Shown here one piece after another: positions 46,381-58,644 of a DNA stretch of 64,000 nucleotides. The stretch's first letter is position 1, and each line of letters starts with the position of its first letter. Under the pieces are notes generated by a model, which worked only from the letters and a program-made list of their open reading frames with translations, searched no databases and was not told the origin of the DNA. The stretch comes from Cinnamomum chago (lineage: Eukaryota > Streptophyta > Magnoliopsida > Laurales > Lauraceae), in the NCBI GenBank assembly GCA_038049695.1, contig CP142458.1, forward strand, positions 42,005,501 to 42,069,500. The letters are read 5' to 3'. The position numbers and the translations under genes were made by a program.

Positions 46381-49300
46381 CACTACCCAAAAACCCCTTC
46401 ATTTCATTTTCGCGCGCTAGAACTTTTCGCGCCCTTAATATCTAAGGCACCGAAGGTCTTTCGCGCCCCATCTCTTTTGCGCTAATATCTACTGCACCGA
46501 AGGCATCTCACAACTCCATCGACCATCTCCTTCACAGCCTTCGACATTGCCTAGGTATGTTCTCCATCGACCATCTCCTTCACATCTCTTTTGTCCTCTT
46601 TTCACTTTTCTTTTCCTAAATCATGGCCTTTTCATTCTTGATTTGTTTTCTCTTCTTCTTTTTGGATTTTAGGGACCTTTTCCATCTTCCCAAACGACCC
46701 ATCTCTATCTCCTTCCCTTTCCTCTCTCTCAACCCCACTACCCAGGCCAGCCATCTCTCTCTCCCTAAGGCAAAACGACCCTTCTGCCAATGCCCGCCCA
46801 CCCCCACCCCCACCCCCCTCCCTCTCTCTCTGCTGAACAGACCCCCTGGTTGTCTCCCAACGACCCATTTTCTTGCCTTTAGTTTTCTTCTCTGTGCCTT
46901 TTTTCTATGTGTGCCCATCTTCTCTGGTAGGTTGCGTGTTGGATGGGGATGATCTATAGGCGGGATGTGTGTTGAGTTGGGTTGATCTGGAGGTCAGGGA
47001 GAGTGATGGGTTTGGTTGATCTGCAGCTGGTGTGTGATGGGTTGGATTGATCTATGGGTGTGGTGTGAATGAGAAACAGAGGAAATGAGGGGCGTGGTGG
47101 CTTGGGCTGATTTACTGGTGTTGATTTGCAAATGAGAAAAAGTTGCCCATTCAGTATTTGAAAATGGGTTGAAATTGATCTCTCTATTTAGGTTGGGGAA
47201 GGGAACGATTTTTGGATGGGGGTGATCTATAGGCGGGATGTGTGTTGAGTTGGGTTGATCTAGAGGTCAGGGAGAGTGATGGGTTTGGTTGATCTGCAGC
47301 TGGTGTGTGATGGGTTGGATTGATCTATGGGTGTGGTGTGAATGAAAAACAGAGGAAATGAGGGGCGTGGTGGCTTGGGCTGATTTACTGGTGTTGATTT
47401 GCAAATGAGAAAAAGTTGCCCATTCAGTATTTGAAAATGGGTTGAAATTGATCTCTCTATTTAGGTTGGGGAAGGGAACGATTTTTGCTCATTCCCTTCC
47501 CGTATGCAAAGTGTGTCTCTCATCTTTCTTACTTTTTTACTTTCGATTTTGAACAAAATGAGATGAAATTTGTAATTTTTAAAAATAAATGATGAAAACC
47601 CCAATTATTTAAATCTAGATTTTTAACACAACTAAAATGGTATTTAGAATTTGGGATTTAAGTTCTTTTCTAATGGTGAATTGATGATGATGATGATCAT
47701 AGAGGAAGGTCTCATTCAAATTAGTGAGAGCCTTATGAAGTATTATATATAGTTTTGGATTTTTATATTTTGTAGGTTTTATTGTTACCAAACAAGTGCT
47801 ACATGGTATATTCTTAGCAGAACAATTTGATATAGTATTGCCAAACAAGGTCCATCCAGCACACTCTCAGCACAGCCAATTCTCAGTACAACCTAATCTC
47901 GGTATAGGAACAGAAACAACATGGAAACAATGCCAAACGGGTCCTTAGGGTCTCACGATTGTTGTTGTTGTTTCTATTTTTTTATATGTATATCTTCAAT
48001 GTATTTCTAGGGCAAATAAGTGATCGGTCATTTCTTTTTGTTTAAGAGAAATGATGGATAGAAGGAGTAAATGCATTTGCATGATATGTCTTTGGAGGAG
48101 TCCTAATTATTTATATGATTTTTTTTTCTCCTTCTTGGGAATTGGGTGGTAAGTTTTTCCCCTGTTTTGGCTTTGTTTTTGCTCTGTGTTGGATCAGAGT
48201 AAATGTGTTGCAAAGGAATGCTATGATTATTGAATAGATTTCTTTTTGGTATCAGAACTTTTGGGTTTTGTTCATCTTCATTAACCATTCTTTATTTGAT
48301 TTTTCTTTTCTCTTACTGCACTATGGTGTCCAGGTTTGATGTGTCTGCAACTACGAGACATGGCCCTCCCCATCGGTTTAAACTAGGATCCACCTGTGTC
48401 ATTTTGTGGATCTAGTCCCCTCCTTGTGTGCTACTGGACCCATGTACAACCAGCTGTTTTAAAAATTGCAGGTTTGATAGATCCTTTGCCCCCTTCAAAT
48501 AGGGTTTTTAGATTTCTGTTTTTCTATACCTATAGTATATAATTAAATTGGGTTTTCTTATACTATTTTTTTTTTTTTTTGTAGTTGCAGCAAGCAAGAT
48601 TTGGGGTGGTATAATCTTTTATAATAATTTTCTTCAAGGCATCGCCCCTTGTACCAGGTATAGTGGCTTCTTATTTGCTTAGTTGAGAATGGCAGAAGGG
48701 TCCGGCTGTTCATATTTATAATTAAACATTAATGTCCTGTGATCCATCAAGGTTACCAAAACTTGCTTTAGATTGAGAATGAACTCAACTTATATTCAGA
48801 TTTTCTCAAACAAGGAAATAAAAAATAGTATAATTTTTTTTTTTTAGATACCCTGATCCAATAATCATGCTGTCACTCATTTAAAGGGCTTTGTGTGAAT
48901 GAATACTAGGACATAGCAAAAAAGGAGAGGCCAATTATCCACGTTCAACATGTATGTGTAGCACTTGCTGGCTACATTATCCTCTGTTTTGGGGTGAAGG
49001 CCTAATGTGGCTTTGATCTCAAATGTGTGGCACATGCATCTACTTGTATAGAGGGTGCTCAAGTAGTGCAAAACTCTTGGTTTTGTAGAGGGAAAAATAA
49101 ATGTATTCCTCTAAAGAATTGGCCATTTTTTTTTTCTTTATTTTATTTCCTTTTTTTTTTCTCTTTTTTTACTCTTAGGGCCTGTTTGTTGAATTCAATT
49201 CCTTCGAATTCTAAGATTTAGAATTTCTGTAAGTGGTTAAAAATGAAAGTGACTAGCCTTTGCACTTTTCCACAATAACAAAAGCTACTGACACTAGCTT

Positions 49301-50700
49301 TAAAGGGCTAGATTTTGTTTGTATGAGTGGCAATTTGATGCCTCATAGCTATGCTTTTTTGGAAGAAAATGATGTTCTGCATTAGAACCATGAATCCACA
49401 CTTGTTTTCATGGTGAGCCATGCATTTCATCTACCCATCAATGAGATCCTTTACATCTTACTCTACATCACGTACTTGTTTTATCCATGTTATCTTTTAT
49501 AAATTGCTGTCTTTCCTTTCTAAGTGCTTTCATTAAGAAGAATCTATGCTGTCCACAAGGTTTTTTTTTTTATAAATAGCATTCACATTGAATGGATGGC
49601 CTTATTGTCTGATTGACAGCTAGCCATTTCATGATGAAAAAAATACTTAACAATCAAAATTCATATAATTGTTCATCCGCCTTGAATGGTTCAGATCTTT
49701 GGAAGGTGGACTTAATTACAACATGTATCCATTTGACTCAGCCCACTCAATACCTCATGTTTATATTTGATGTTTTTTTTTTCAATCTCTTTTTGGGGTT
49801 TGAATGGAAGACTAATGGGTTCATGTGATCATATCTATATGAGCAAAGAGAACCCCGTTGAAGAGGGTTTGGGCCTCCTCCTTCTATGTGAGTTTATGTT
49901 TGTCTGTTCTTCTTGAATGGTTTAAATCTTTGAGAGCCAGCCCTAGATGGATTGGATATGTCTTTGATGATAGTGATGATGCTTTGGTTGTTAACATTTT
50001 TTTACTCTTTTTGGGTTAGGCTTGGTTGGGCTGAATTGATTTGAAAGAATCTGAATCTATTTGAATTTGCTTACTTTGTGTAGAACATGATATTCATGGT
50101 AGCTTTGATTTATTGATTTATTTTTTTCAATCTTTTAAGAATGGATTACTAGATGCATTGGTAACCTCAGTAAATTGTATAGGAGAGAAAAATTTAAGGG
50201 GTCAATCTAGGCATTTCTTCTGTTCTAAGCCAGATTTAAGGGGTCAATCAACGCTTGTGGTTTTTACATCCAATTTTGCATATCCTGTCTATAAACCACA
50301 AATGTAATATTTTAATGCTAATTTGAGAAAAATTATCAAGTGGGTTGCATTTGAGTAACTTTATTAAGTACTACTGTTACTATTATTAGGCTGTAAAATG
50401 GCTTTCTATCACTTGGTGATGAAGCTATTTTGTGCATTTACTGTCAAAACTTGGAGATTTGTTTCACTACTATAATGAGATTGCCTTTTAGAATTATATA
50501 TGAACTCTACATTTAGGTATAATTTGCTGATTATATCCATTGTAATTTTTATTGTTTTGTTTTGAGAGGACATTGAGGTCATTGTTCTAAATGACTTAAA
50601 CTTGATTTCCCTTACCAAGACCGAATCACTTAGTGGTCATGTGGGGATTGAGTCATATATTCATATTTAACCATTTTATGTGCCTTGCTCCATGTATTTA
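46381..50700 (+). other. Long non-coding 5' region of the CACTA element
   Basis: More than 4 kb separate the terminus from the transposase frame. It contains a short repeated GCGCC...CACCGAAGG unit (46430-46515), a CCCCCAC / CTCTCT low-complexity run (46797-46830), a 273-bp tandem duplication and several T-runs. The 109-codon frame at 46623-46952 is of low complexity and not supported. A splice acceptor-like TTAACTTTTCAG ends at about 50709, suggesting a leader intron. Confidence 0.5.
46939..47484 (+). repeat. 273-bp tandem duplication
   Basis: GGATGGGG followed by GATCTATAGGCGGGATG occurs at 46941 and again at 47214. The two copies (46939-47211 and 47212-47484) differ at only a few bases. 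Confidence 0.95.
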
Positions 50701-50712
50701 ACTTTTCAGAAC

Positions 50713-52323
50713 ATGGCCCCAAGTAAAGAATGGATGACAGCACCAAGGCTTTCTGTTGAATACTTAGAAGGCATTGAGTCATTCTTTGAGTTTGTAAGAG
50801 CTAATAAACACAAATTAGGAGGTGCTGATTGGTACTGTTGTCCCTGTGTCAAATGCCGAAATCTGATAGGAGGGAAAAAGACTTTAAGAGATATACGTAC
50901 ACATTTAATATGTAACGGTATCGATACGACTTACACGACATGGTTCCACCATGGAGAAATGAATCCTTATAGTCTTGTAAATGAAGGAAATAGTAGCGGT
51001 AATGAAGTTGTGTTGCCAAGAATGGTTGATATGGTGAATGACGTATTTGGGCATGTGCAAGACAATGACAGGGTTGAAGCTCAAGTGGGGGGTAATACAT
51101 CTACAGATTGTGATGAAGCTAATGATGAAGAATTTTCTCAATTTCAAAATGATTCACTAGAGAATATTCGATACAAGAAGTTGATGGATGATGCGATAAA
51201 ACCATTATATCCCTCATGTCACATTGAACATACAAAGTTGTCGGTGACGGTTGATTTGTTGAGCATGAAGGCTAGACATAAGTGGTCTAATGAGAGTTTA
51301 ACTGAGTTGTTGCAACTGTTCAAAAATGTTTTACCTTGTGAGAACACCCTACCTGATAACACCTACGCTGCGAAGAAGATGATCAATTCCTTACGTATGG
51401 AGTGTAAAATTATCCATGCATGCAAAAATGATTGCATACTTTATTGGAAAGAGAATGAAAATAGGGTTGATTGTCCTACTTGTGGTGCAAGCAGGTGGAA
51501 ACCGGAGAATATATCAAAGCCAAGAAGTAAACCTAAGCCGTGGAAGAAGTTAAGATATTTTCCATTAGCACCACGATTGCAAAGAATGTACAGTGTACCC
51601 TGGATTGCTGAGAGTATGACATGGCATGCAAATGCAAGCTTAGTACCGAACGAATCAATTATGCGTCATCCAATTGATTCCTCATGTTGGAAACAAGTAA
51701 ATCGTAAATGGACTAACTTCGCATCAGAAGCGCGTAATGTTCGTTTGGGACTTGCAACGGATGGATTCAATCCTTTTGGGAACAATAATAACTCATATAG
51801 TTGCTGGCCTGTTATGATCGTTCCGTACAATCTTCCTCCATCCCTGTGCATGCGTAAAGAATTTATTATGTTGACATTATTGATTCCCGGGAAGAAGGGT
51901 CCAGGACATGACATTGATGTATACTTGCAGCCCTTGGTGGATGAGTTGAATGAATTGTGGTCCACCGGAGTTGTAACATATGACTCTTTTAGTAAAAGTA
52001 GGTTCTCAATGAGAGCAATTTTGTTATGGGCTATACATGATTTTCCGGCATATGGCCATTTATCGGGGTGTAGGACTGCGGGAAAGTATGGTTGTCCTGT
52101 GTGTGGCGAGGGGACTGATTCAGTGCGGCTAAAATATGGAAAGAAGTTTGCTTACATGGGGCACAGAAAACACCTAAAAGATATGAAGCATCGATTTAGG
52201 AGCCAAAAATCACAATTTAATGGGAAAGAAGAATATGAAAAGCCCATGTGCCACCGACTTACAACAGTTGGAAAGCTGTGCCTAATCAGCTTAAGGAGAA
52301 TGTATGGCAGCATGTCCTTGTAA
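50713..52323 (+). CDS. TNP2-type CACTA transposase, N-terminal half
   Basis: The protein starts best at the Met at 50713 (AACATGGCC, just after a splice acceptor-like CTTTTCAG); the frame itself opens at 50680. Numbered from 50680, residues 17-95 are the transposase-associated domain with CCPCVKC and the closing TWFHHGE. About residues 260-290 carry a CPTCGAS zinc motif and LRYFPLAPRLQRMY. About residues 325-520 are the Transposase_21 catalytic region with LATDGFNPFG (Asp 361, the likely first catalytic acidic residue), DIDVYLQPLVDEL and CPVCGEG. Full-size TNP2 proteins are around twice this length. Here similarity stops near residue 525, and the rest is read out of frame through the next gene's first exon. 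It probably cuts and joins no DNA alone because the later catalytic residues are absent. Confidence 0.9.
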   Translation: MAPSKEWMTAPRLSVEYLEGIESFFEFVRANKHKLGGADWYCCPCVKCRNLIGGKKTLRDIRTHLICNGIDTTYTTWFHHGEMNPYSLVNEGNSSGNEVVLPRMVDMVNDVFGHVQDNDRVEAQVGGNTSTDCDEANDEEFSQFQNDSLENIRYKKLMDDAIKPLYPSCHIEHTKLSVTVDLLSMKARHKWSNESLTELLQLFKNVLPCENTLPDNTYAAKKMINSLRMECKIIHACKNDCILYWKENENRVDCPTCGASRWKPENISKPRSKPKPWKKLRYFPLAPRLQRMYSVPWIAESMTWHANASLVPNESIMRHPIDSSCWKQVNRKWTNFASEARNVRLGLATDGFNPFGNNNNSYSCWPVMIVPYNLPPSLCMRKEFIMLTLLIPGKKGPGHDIDVYLQPLVDELNELWSTGVVTYDSFSKSRFSMRAILLWAIHDFPAYGHLSGCRTAGKYGCPVCGEGTDSVRLKYGKKFAYMGHRKHLKDMKHRFRSQKSQFNGKEEYEKPMCHRLTTVGKLCLISLRRMYGSMSL

Positions 52324-55300
52324 GTGCTTGTGCATTTTTAGTTGGTAATTTTTAATGTATTTTGGATTTGTTCATCTACATATTATATATGACTTTTTTT
52401 TATCATGTAAATGATGTCCTGTGCAGACACTTTATGATGTTCCTCAATGCCATCGTCCATGCATCCTTAAGAGGGCGAATGCGGTGTGGAGGGATTGGAA
52501 GTGCCACCTTCGATGCGAAGTATATGATAAATATAACACTAATGTGGAGAGAAAGAATGTGTTACCCGAATACATGAAAAAAGAGGATTGGGAGGCTTTT
52601 GTGGATGCAGAAGGAACATATGAGGCACAATTAAGGAGGAAGAAAGGAAAGGCAGCGAGGGCATCATTGAAGAGTCCACATACTTCTGGTAGAAAAGGGC
52701 AAGCAAGAGTTGCGGACGAGTTGGTAAGTATGATTCTTGCAAGCCATTTTAGTTCCCTACTTAATTTATTATGTAATGCCAATGTTTCCTTCTAACATTT
52801 TCAGCGGAAACAACATCCTGAAAGGGAGGTTACCCGGTGCGAGATCTTTATCAAGACACATTATAAGAAGGATGGCACTCCTTCAAGTCACCATGCGGTA
52901 AGAAGTCAAGTCATTTATTTGAGATTCATATTTCTGATTACTGAATTGTGATTTTGTTCCTCAAAACAATCTTCAACTTAGCTTACAAACTATTGTTTTC
53001 ACTTGGGTTTTTAAAAGATGTGTGAACATTTTCACCTGGGTTTTTAAAAGATGTATTTATGGAATCCATACATGCTATTCAACTAGCCAGACTGAATCAA
53101 CCCATTGGGTTGTAGCTGACTTAGGAACACAACCCAAATACAGCCTAGCCAAAACCCCACATAGGCATTTGTAGAAACAATGAAGGGTATTTAAGCCAAG
53201 GAGCTCCTGTTCAGATATTGGTGAAAGGCAGGCAAGGGACATAGAAGAATCCAATAACTTCTGAACACAGAAATATGTGGGGACCAAAAACCAATAGAGG
53301 CTCCAGAGAAATAAAATTATCGAAGGACCCCCAACCTTACAGTGCAGGCACATGAGATTATAAGTACTGAGATGATGATAAATAAGGAAAATAATTGAGA
53401 GATGGGTGCAGCCTTGGTAAATGTGTTCTGTGCTCTTGAAGAGATGTCTGCTTTATGTCATCCTATGTTGGAATGGAATTCCATTTTCAAGATTTTGTAT
53501 TACCTACCGACAGCCTTTTTGTGTTTTTCTATTGATTGCAATGGGATTTACAAACCAACCACTCCTAAACCAGGTCAAGTTTGTCAACCTTCACTTGCTG
53601 AAATGACCCCAGCTTTTTCCTAGAGTTGTTGGTGTTAATCTACTTCTTTTGTTGATTTTAGCCTAATATCTGGAGAGTGGAAACATGGCTTAGGTATGGT
53701 TTCCTTTTGATGGTATCCCAGCTAGTACTATGTTCCATTTTTGGGTCTAGATGAGCTGGTCCAGCTCAGCTGGGTGAGCCGGGTCAAATGCTTAGGCTTT
53801 AGCTCAACTTATGGGTTAGTTGGTGAAACTTTTCTCATCAAATGCTTAGGCTTTAGCTCTTTCTTTTTTGTCCTTTTGCTTTGGTAAATACTCACATTCA
53901 CTCATCAATAGTTCCTGATCTGTAGTTCCTGATCTGTGCTTCTGCTTTGGCTGTCACTTTAGCATTCTTTCCTAGCACCATAATTTTATATGAGTTGAAG
54001 ACAAACTAGACAAACTAGCCCTAAAACATCAATTTGAAGTCTATGCTAATGTGATCAAACTGTTTGCTGTGGCCCAAAATCACCTCATTGGATGATCATA
54101 ACCATTCATCAGAGAGACAGAGACAATAGGCCAGCAATCCACATCCAGCAGGAAGGAAAAAAAAAAAACACCTTGATTGATCACATTAGAGTGAGCCTTC
54201 TCTGTATACAAGATTCTGAGATCTACTTTGCTGGATGCTATCAGGATTTATTGTTCCTCAATACAAACACAACCATTTCATCAATTGCATTTAGTATCAT
54301 CATCCATGAAACTTATTCATTTGAGAAGTGTACCTTATGATTCTTATGTTGGAATTTTATCACAATTCGTAAATGCTTTTGATATGGGCAGACTATTGTT
54401 TTCGAATATAAAGGGACATGATACACATGAAATGTTCTGTCCATGCATTCGTACTCCCTCTCAGCCTGCTATCAGTCAGTGCCACAACTCAGCTTCTTCA
54501 GAACAGCTCACCTCAACTCTGTTTTGTGATGGCAGATGTCTGAACTCTGAAGGCAGAGAAATGTGATTTGGGTGTTGGGAAAGGCAAATGATGTAATAAA
54601 CTATAGTGTGATGCATGGGCTGAGCCAGCCTGATTCTGACCTGACAGTAGCCCACATTGGGCTACTGACAATCCATTAAAAAGAAATTTAATAAATTTCT
54701 GGATATGACCAAAAAAATGGCATCATAATTCAAGCAATAAGAAACATAAAGCTGAAAGAAAGGACTACCAGGGTACTGACAAAAACTGGCAGCAAGAACC
54801 CCGCTAGAGACTCATCAAATTCTCAGAGGATTTCATGTTGTCTTTTTTTTTTCTTTCTCCCCTACTCAGTCTCTATACACCAAAACCACCACCACCAGAA
54901 ATGTGCAGTGTAACATCAAACAGTGGAACCCATGTACTTTGTTAGAGTTACTAACTATTGCAGAAGTCTACTAGTAACCCCCATAGCGTCATTTCCACAC
55001 ATCCAAACAACACTACATTTTGTACATTAGATTTTTTGCTCATTTATCCTGAAGCTAACCAAAAGGCCTAATGGATGAACCTGACCCGACCCGACTTGAC
55101 TCGAAGAAGATCCACATCCAACTTTTTAATCATATAAATTAAGAAAAAACAACTCCCCCAGTCTATCATTCATTTCAAACTTTTATTCATTGAGGACAGC
55201 TTGTTGGACTGCTGAGTTATGATGCCTGCTGTGGAAGTGTCTTGGGCAAGTATAATTTCGTAGTGGGACCCACTTGCATACACAACTCAAAGCACTACCC

Positions 55301-57157
55301 AACTTCCTTAAACTACTCACTCTTGCCCCTATTTATATACAGGATTGGTCCACTTACATTCTAAAAACTACCATCGCTGCACCCCACATCTCCACATCTC
55401 TTGCAACATCATTGACTTGGCCATGTGTATATCACAAAGCATGAGATGGGCCAACTTATTTACCAAAAAGAACAAAAGAAAACTACAACAGTTCTGGATA
55501 TTATATTTCAACACCCATGTCAGGTTTGACATGAATTAAAGTAAAAAAATTGAAAAAAAGATGACCCAGGAATGTATCTTTTCAAGAAAATTCAGAATCA
55601 GACACATAAAATACTCTTCCAGTAAAGAGAAATTAAATAGAGGAAACATAAAGAAAATTGAGGGGGGGAACCAATTGGATCTTGCAAAGAAAATTACAAC
55701 AAAATACACAACCTTCCAATAGGAATTTCTCCTCTTCCACTGAGACTAGTTTCCATGTTATGTCCTTTAAATACTACCTCACTTTACTGACCTAATGAAG
55801 GATAATCCATACTCTCTCTCCAGACAATCACCATTCCAAATTCCATTACCAACTCCTTTCCACAAAAAGCCAGCATACCCACTTCCACAACATTGCAAAA
55901 ATAATTGCACACCACATATAGTGACGTGTACAAAAATCTCAATAAAGAACAGATCATGTAAAAAAACTTACAATGCATATAAAAACAAAGCATCTACAAA
56001 CAGTCATTACACAAACTAATAAATAATTAGTGAAGCAATGGAGATCTAACAACCATCTGTAAACCAATCAATATTGCTTAAATGATTGGTAGAGTATTTA
56101 ACAAGTATAAATGACCTTGAGGAAATTTCTAGTACTGTATGATCAGAAAGCATGGTTAATTGTTGGAAATAGGCCCATAAGTCAACTGCAGTCTATTCAT
56201 TTGCTGAAGCATAGGATCTTTTTATTCTACTATTCACATGACTTTGTAGCGACTCATCCACAATGAACATAGAACAAGATCATTTAAATCCTGACTGCAT
56301 GCCATCCATTTGTCATGCTAATTATGATATTGTAATTTCCTAACATGTTTTATTTAACAACTTATTTTATAGGAAACGATTCGTAGAATGTGTGAAAGGG
56401 ACCCCTCTATTGCAGGTCAAGATATCGACAATGACGGGGTTGCAATGGTATGTGGATCATCTTATGCTTACATTTAGATATCAATCTGATTTTCATATTT
56501 AGCAATGAATATATGTCATGAGCAGATATTGACCTTTTATATTTTCCCATAGGTGTTTGGTCAAGATGATCGTGGACGTGTCAGGGGCTTAGGGTTGGGT
56601 GTCTCAAGATCTATCGTGCATCATTCAAATCCTTATAAGAGAGCCTATGAAGAAGAGCATAAATTGCATGTGGCCCTCGAGACTGAGGTGGATGGGTTGA
56701 AATCACGGATGGCGGACATGGAGAAGATTGTTGCTTCCCTTTCTCATAGTGGGACGCAAATGCGGTCTTCGACCGATCAAGGAAGTTCTTCTCAGGTAAA
56801 ACACATCATTACATATAAGATATAGATTTCTAAACTTATTTAAATTATTGAATCATATAGATTACTCACATCAAGTGCTTTTTAATTATAATGTAGGTGA
56901 GGCCGCCATCCACACTTCAAGAGTCACAGCCAAACTCAAGAACCAGAATTTACAAGTTGATGCATTATAGGAAGAACACAATTGTTGCCTATGGGAGTTT
57001 GATGGGGGTGTCACCGGATAATTCAGATTACTATAAAATTGTTCTAGATGAGATTGTGGACGGTGACATCGAGTTAATGGATGGAGTGAGAAAGATGGAA
57101 GATCTCGTGCCTGGAGATATGTTTGTTTGGCCTACATTTAGGACCTTTCCGAGCTAG
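52239..57157 (+). CDS. Transposase_24-type CACTA accessory protein, spliced
   Basis: Six exons can be read with GT-AG borders: 52239-52319 (5' end uncertain), 52427-52723, 52805-52897, 56373-56447, 56553-56795 and 56897-57157. Exon 1 encodes YNSWKAVPNQLKENVWQHV. Exon 2 encodes LKRANAVWRDWKCHLRCEVY, the Transposase_24 / Ptta-En-Spm core, and ends in a basic segment. Exon 3 has EVTRCEIFIKTHYKKDGTP. Exon 5 has GRVRGLGLGVSRS followed by a coiled coil (EEEHKLHVALETEVDGLKS). The last exon ends at a TAG after WPTFRTFPS. No upstream Met is visible in the first exon, and the transposase frame runs into it, so the original 5' part is missing. Such proteins are thought to be the DNA-binding partner of TNP2. 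Exon borders were placed by eye. Confidence 0.8.
52898..56372 (+). other. 3.5 kb intron of the CACTA accessory gene
   Basis: It begins GTAAGAAGTC and ends TTATTTTATAG. It is far longer than the other introns (about 80-110 bp) and has no supported coding frame. Low-complexity A/T runs are present. I could not find clean inverted ends or a target duplication for an insertion inside it. Confidence 0.6.
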
Positions 57158-57595
57158 TTTTGCTCAACTCTAGTGTTTGTTTGAATGTTATTAGATGGAC
57201 AGATAGTTGTATGGACTTTTGTTTCTTGTCTGACATTTTGAATTTTGGGTTTTGGATGGAGGTGTTGTTATAAATGAATGTTAAGAGTCTTTCAATGGAT
57301 ATGTTTTTAGATGGGTATCAATTTGAATGATATGGACTTTTGTTTCTTGTCTGACATTTTGAATTTTGGGTTTTGGATGGAGGTGTTGTTATAAATGAAT
57401 GTTAAGAGTCTTTCAATGGATATGTTTTTAGATGGGTATCAATTTGAATGATTAATGGATGTTTGAAACATTAATGTTTGTAGATTAGTATTTGAATGAA
57501 AATGAATGGATGTTGTTCATGTATGGAGTGATCATTATATGACTTTAACAGGTTAAAAAAATATTAATTCTCATATTTTATTATTATTATTTTTT
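57158..57595 (+). other. 3' flank of CACTA accessory gene with 121-bp duplication
   Basis: ATGGACTTTTGTTTCTTG occurs at 57211 and again at 57332, giving two nearly identical 121-bp copies (57211-57331 and 57332-57451). No frame follows the stop codon. Confidence 0.85.
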
Positions 57596-57599
57596 TCCG

Positions 57600-57868
57600 A
57601 AAATAAAACGACAGCTTAAAACTGTCGTTTTATATGACTACTTCCCCAACTTAGTTTCCCTTTTAACGACAGCTTTGACTTGTCGATTATTTCAAATTTA
57701 GCGACGTACGAAAACTGTCGTTTATTTTACGATTATCGACAGTTTTGAACTGTCGTTTTAGAAAAACGACTACGAAATAAACGACAGACCCAACGACGGA
57801 CCGATGTGTCGTTTTTATCAGAAAACGACAGTTTTGAGCTGTCGTTTTTTGGTCCATTTGACGTAGTG
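57600..57868 (+). repeat. CACTA right subterminal repeats and terminus
   Basis: About a dozen AACGACAG / CTGTCGTT units lie in both orientations, many paired as short hairpins such as ACGACAG...CTGTCGT. The inverted terminal repeat, ending GACGTAGTG, closes the element. Confidence 0.9.
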
Positions 57869-57871
57869 TAC

Positions 57872-58204
57872 TTATGCTCATGCCTAAATTTATTACCTGC
57901 CAAACCTTTGTGTTTGACCCTTGTATGTTGGTGCCCAGGTGCAGGTGACGTTGCCTTTGAGGAGGAGCGTCCGGAGGAGGCTTTTGAGCCACCCCTAGTT
58001 AGAGAGTGGCAACCCGACGATGTGATTTGCTACACCCTTCATTGGTACTTATCTTGATGTGATTTGCTACACCCTTCATCAAACTCGATCATGTGAGTTA
58101 GATTCCGCGTGCCTCGGGAATCCTCACCGCGGGAACCTGTGGGAAAACATAACAATCATCAATCAACACGTCGCGGGCCCGGGGTCCTTTCCGGGGTCGC
58201 GACA
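57872..58204 (+). repeat. 5' LTR of G1, second part
   Basis: The LTR resumes at TTATGCTCATGCC directly after the TAC duplication and ends GGGGTCGCGACA. It matches 29945-30475 of G2 in the shared parts. Confidence 0.9.
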
Positions 58205-58208
58205 GGAC

Positions 58209-58220
58209 TGGTATCAGAGC
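58209..58220 (+). promoter_or_regulatory. tRNA-iMet primer binding site of G1
   Basis: TGGTATCAGAGC lies four bases after the LTR end. Confidence 0.9.
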
Positions 58221-58236
58221 ACCGAATAGACTACAG

Positions 58237-58629
58237 ATGCACGGACGTTTATATTATCTCAACCGTGCGGATGCTGATGCTGCAGGTGACGTGGTAGAAG
58301 GTAAACTTCTTGTTTGTGGGGTAGAACCCCAAATCTTATTTGATCCTGGATCCACACATTCGTTTTCATCTCCTAGTTTTGCTAAGATGATTGATGCACC
58401 ATGTAGTGAATTGAATTACATTCTAGTAGTAACCACTCTAGTAGGGAAACAAGTTGTCTGTAGAACCTATTACCCTAGCTGTACAGTTTTGTTAGGAGAT
58501 GTTAATTTACCGGCCAACCTCATTGTTTTGGACATGCATGATTTTGATGTCATCTTAGGCATGGATTGGTTAGAAGCATATCATGCCACCATGGATTGTT
58601 TTAGTAAAACCATAACATTCAGATTCTAA
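58237..58629 (+). mobile_element. Protease part of chromovirus G1
   Basis: A gag-protease linker (NRADADAAGDVVEGKLLV) leads to the aspartic protease motif FDPGSTHSF near 58340 and the second conserved block DFDVILGMDWLE near 58541-58575. This is the usual Ty3/Gypsy protease order. Confidence 0.88.
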
Positions 58630-58644
58630 GGACCACAGGCAGAA

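Larger units (their letters stand above)
46199..57868 (+). mobile_element. CACTA (En/Spm) DNA transposon
   Basis: The element is 11,670 bp. Its left end is CACTACCTCAAAATGG (46199) and its right end, read inward, is CACTACGTCAAATGG (57868). The 3-bp target duplication TAC lies at 46196-46198 and 57869-57871, and the G1 LTR resumes without a gap, so the insertion is intact. Both subterminal regions are packed with ACGACAG / CTGTCGT repeats, the usual binding-site arrays of CACTA transposases. It encodes a TNP2-type transposase that lacks its second half and a spliced Transposase_24-type second gene. It looks like an internally shortened element that would need help to move. Confidence 0.93.

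Noticed and set aside
46623-46952. A 109-codon proline- and phenylalanine-rich frame in the CACTA 5' region
   Set aside because: It rests on low-complexity CCCCCAC and CTCTCT runs, has opposing open frames on the other strand, and matches no known CACTA protein.
53075-53353. Frames inside the 3.5 kb CACTA intron as captured genes
   Set aside because: They are short, on both strands, and I recognise no domain. A database search would be needed before any claim.
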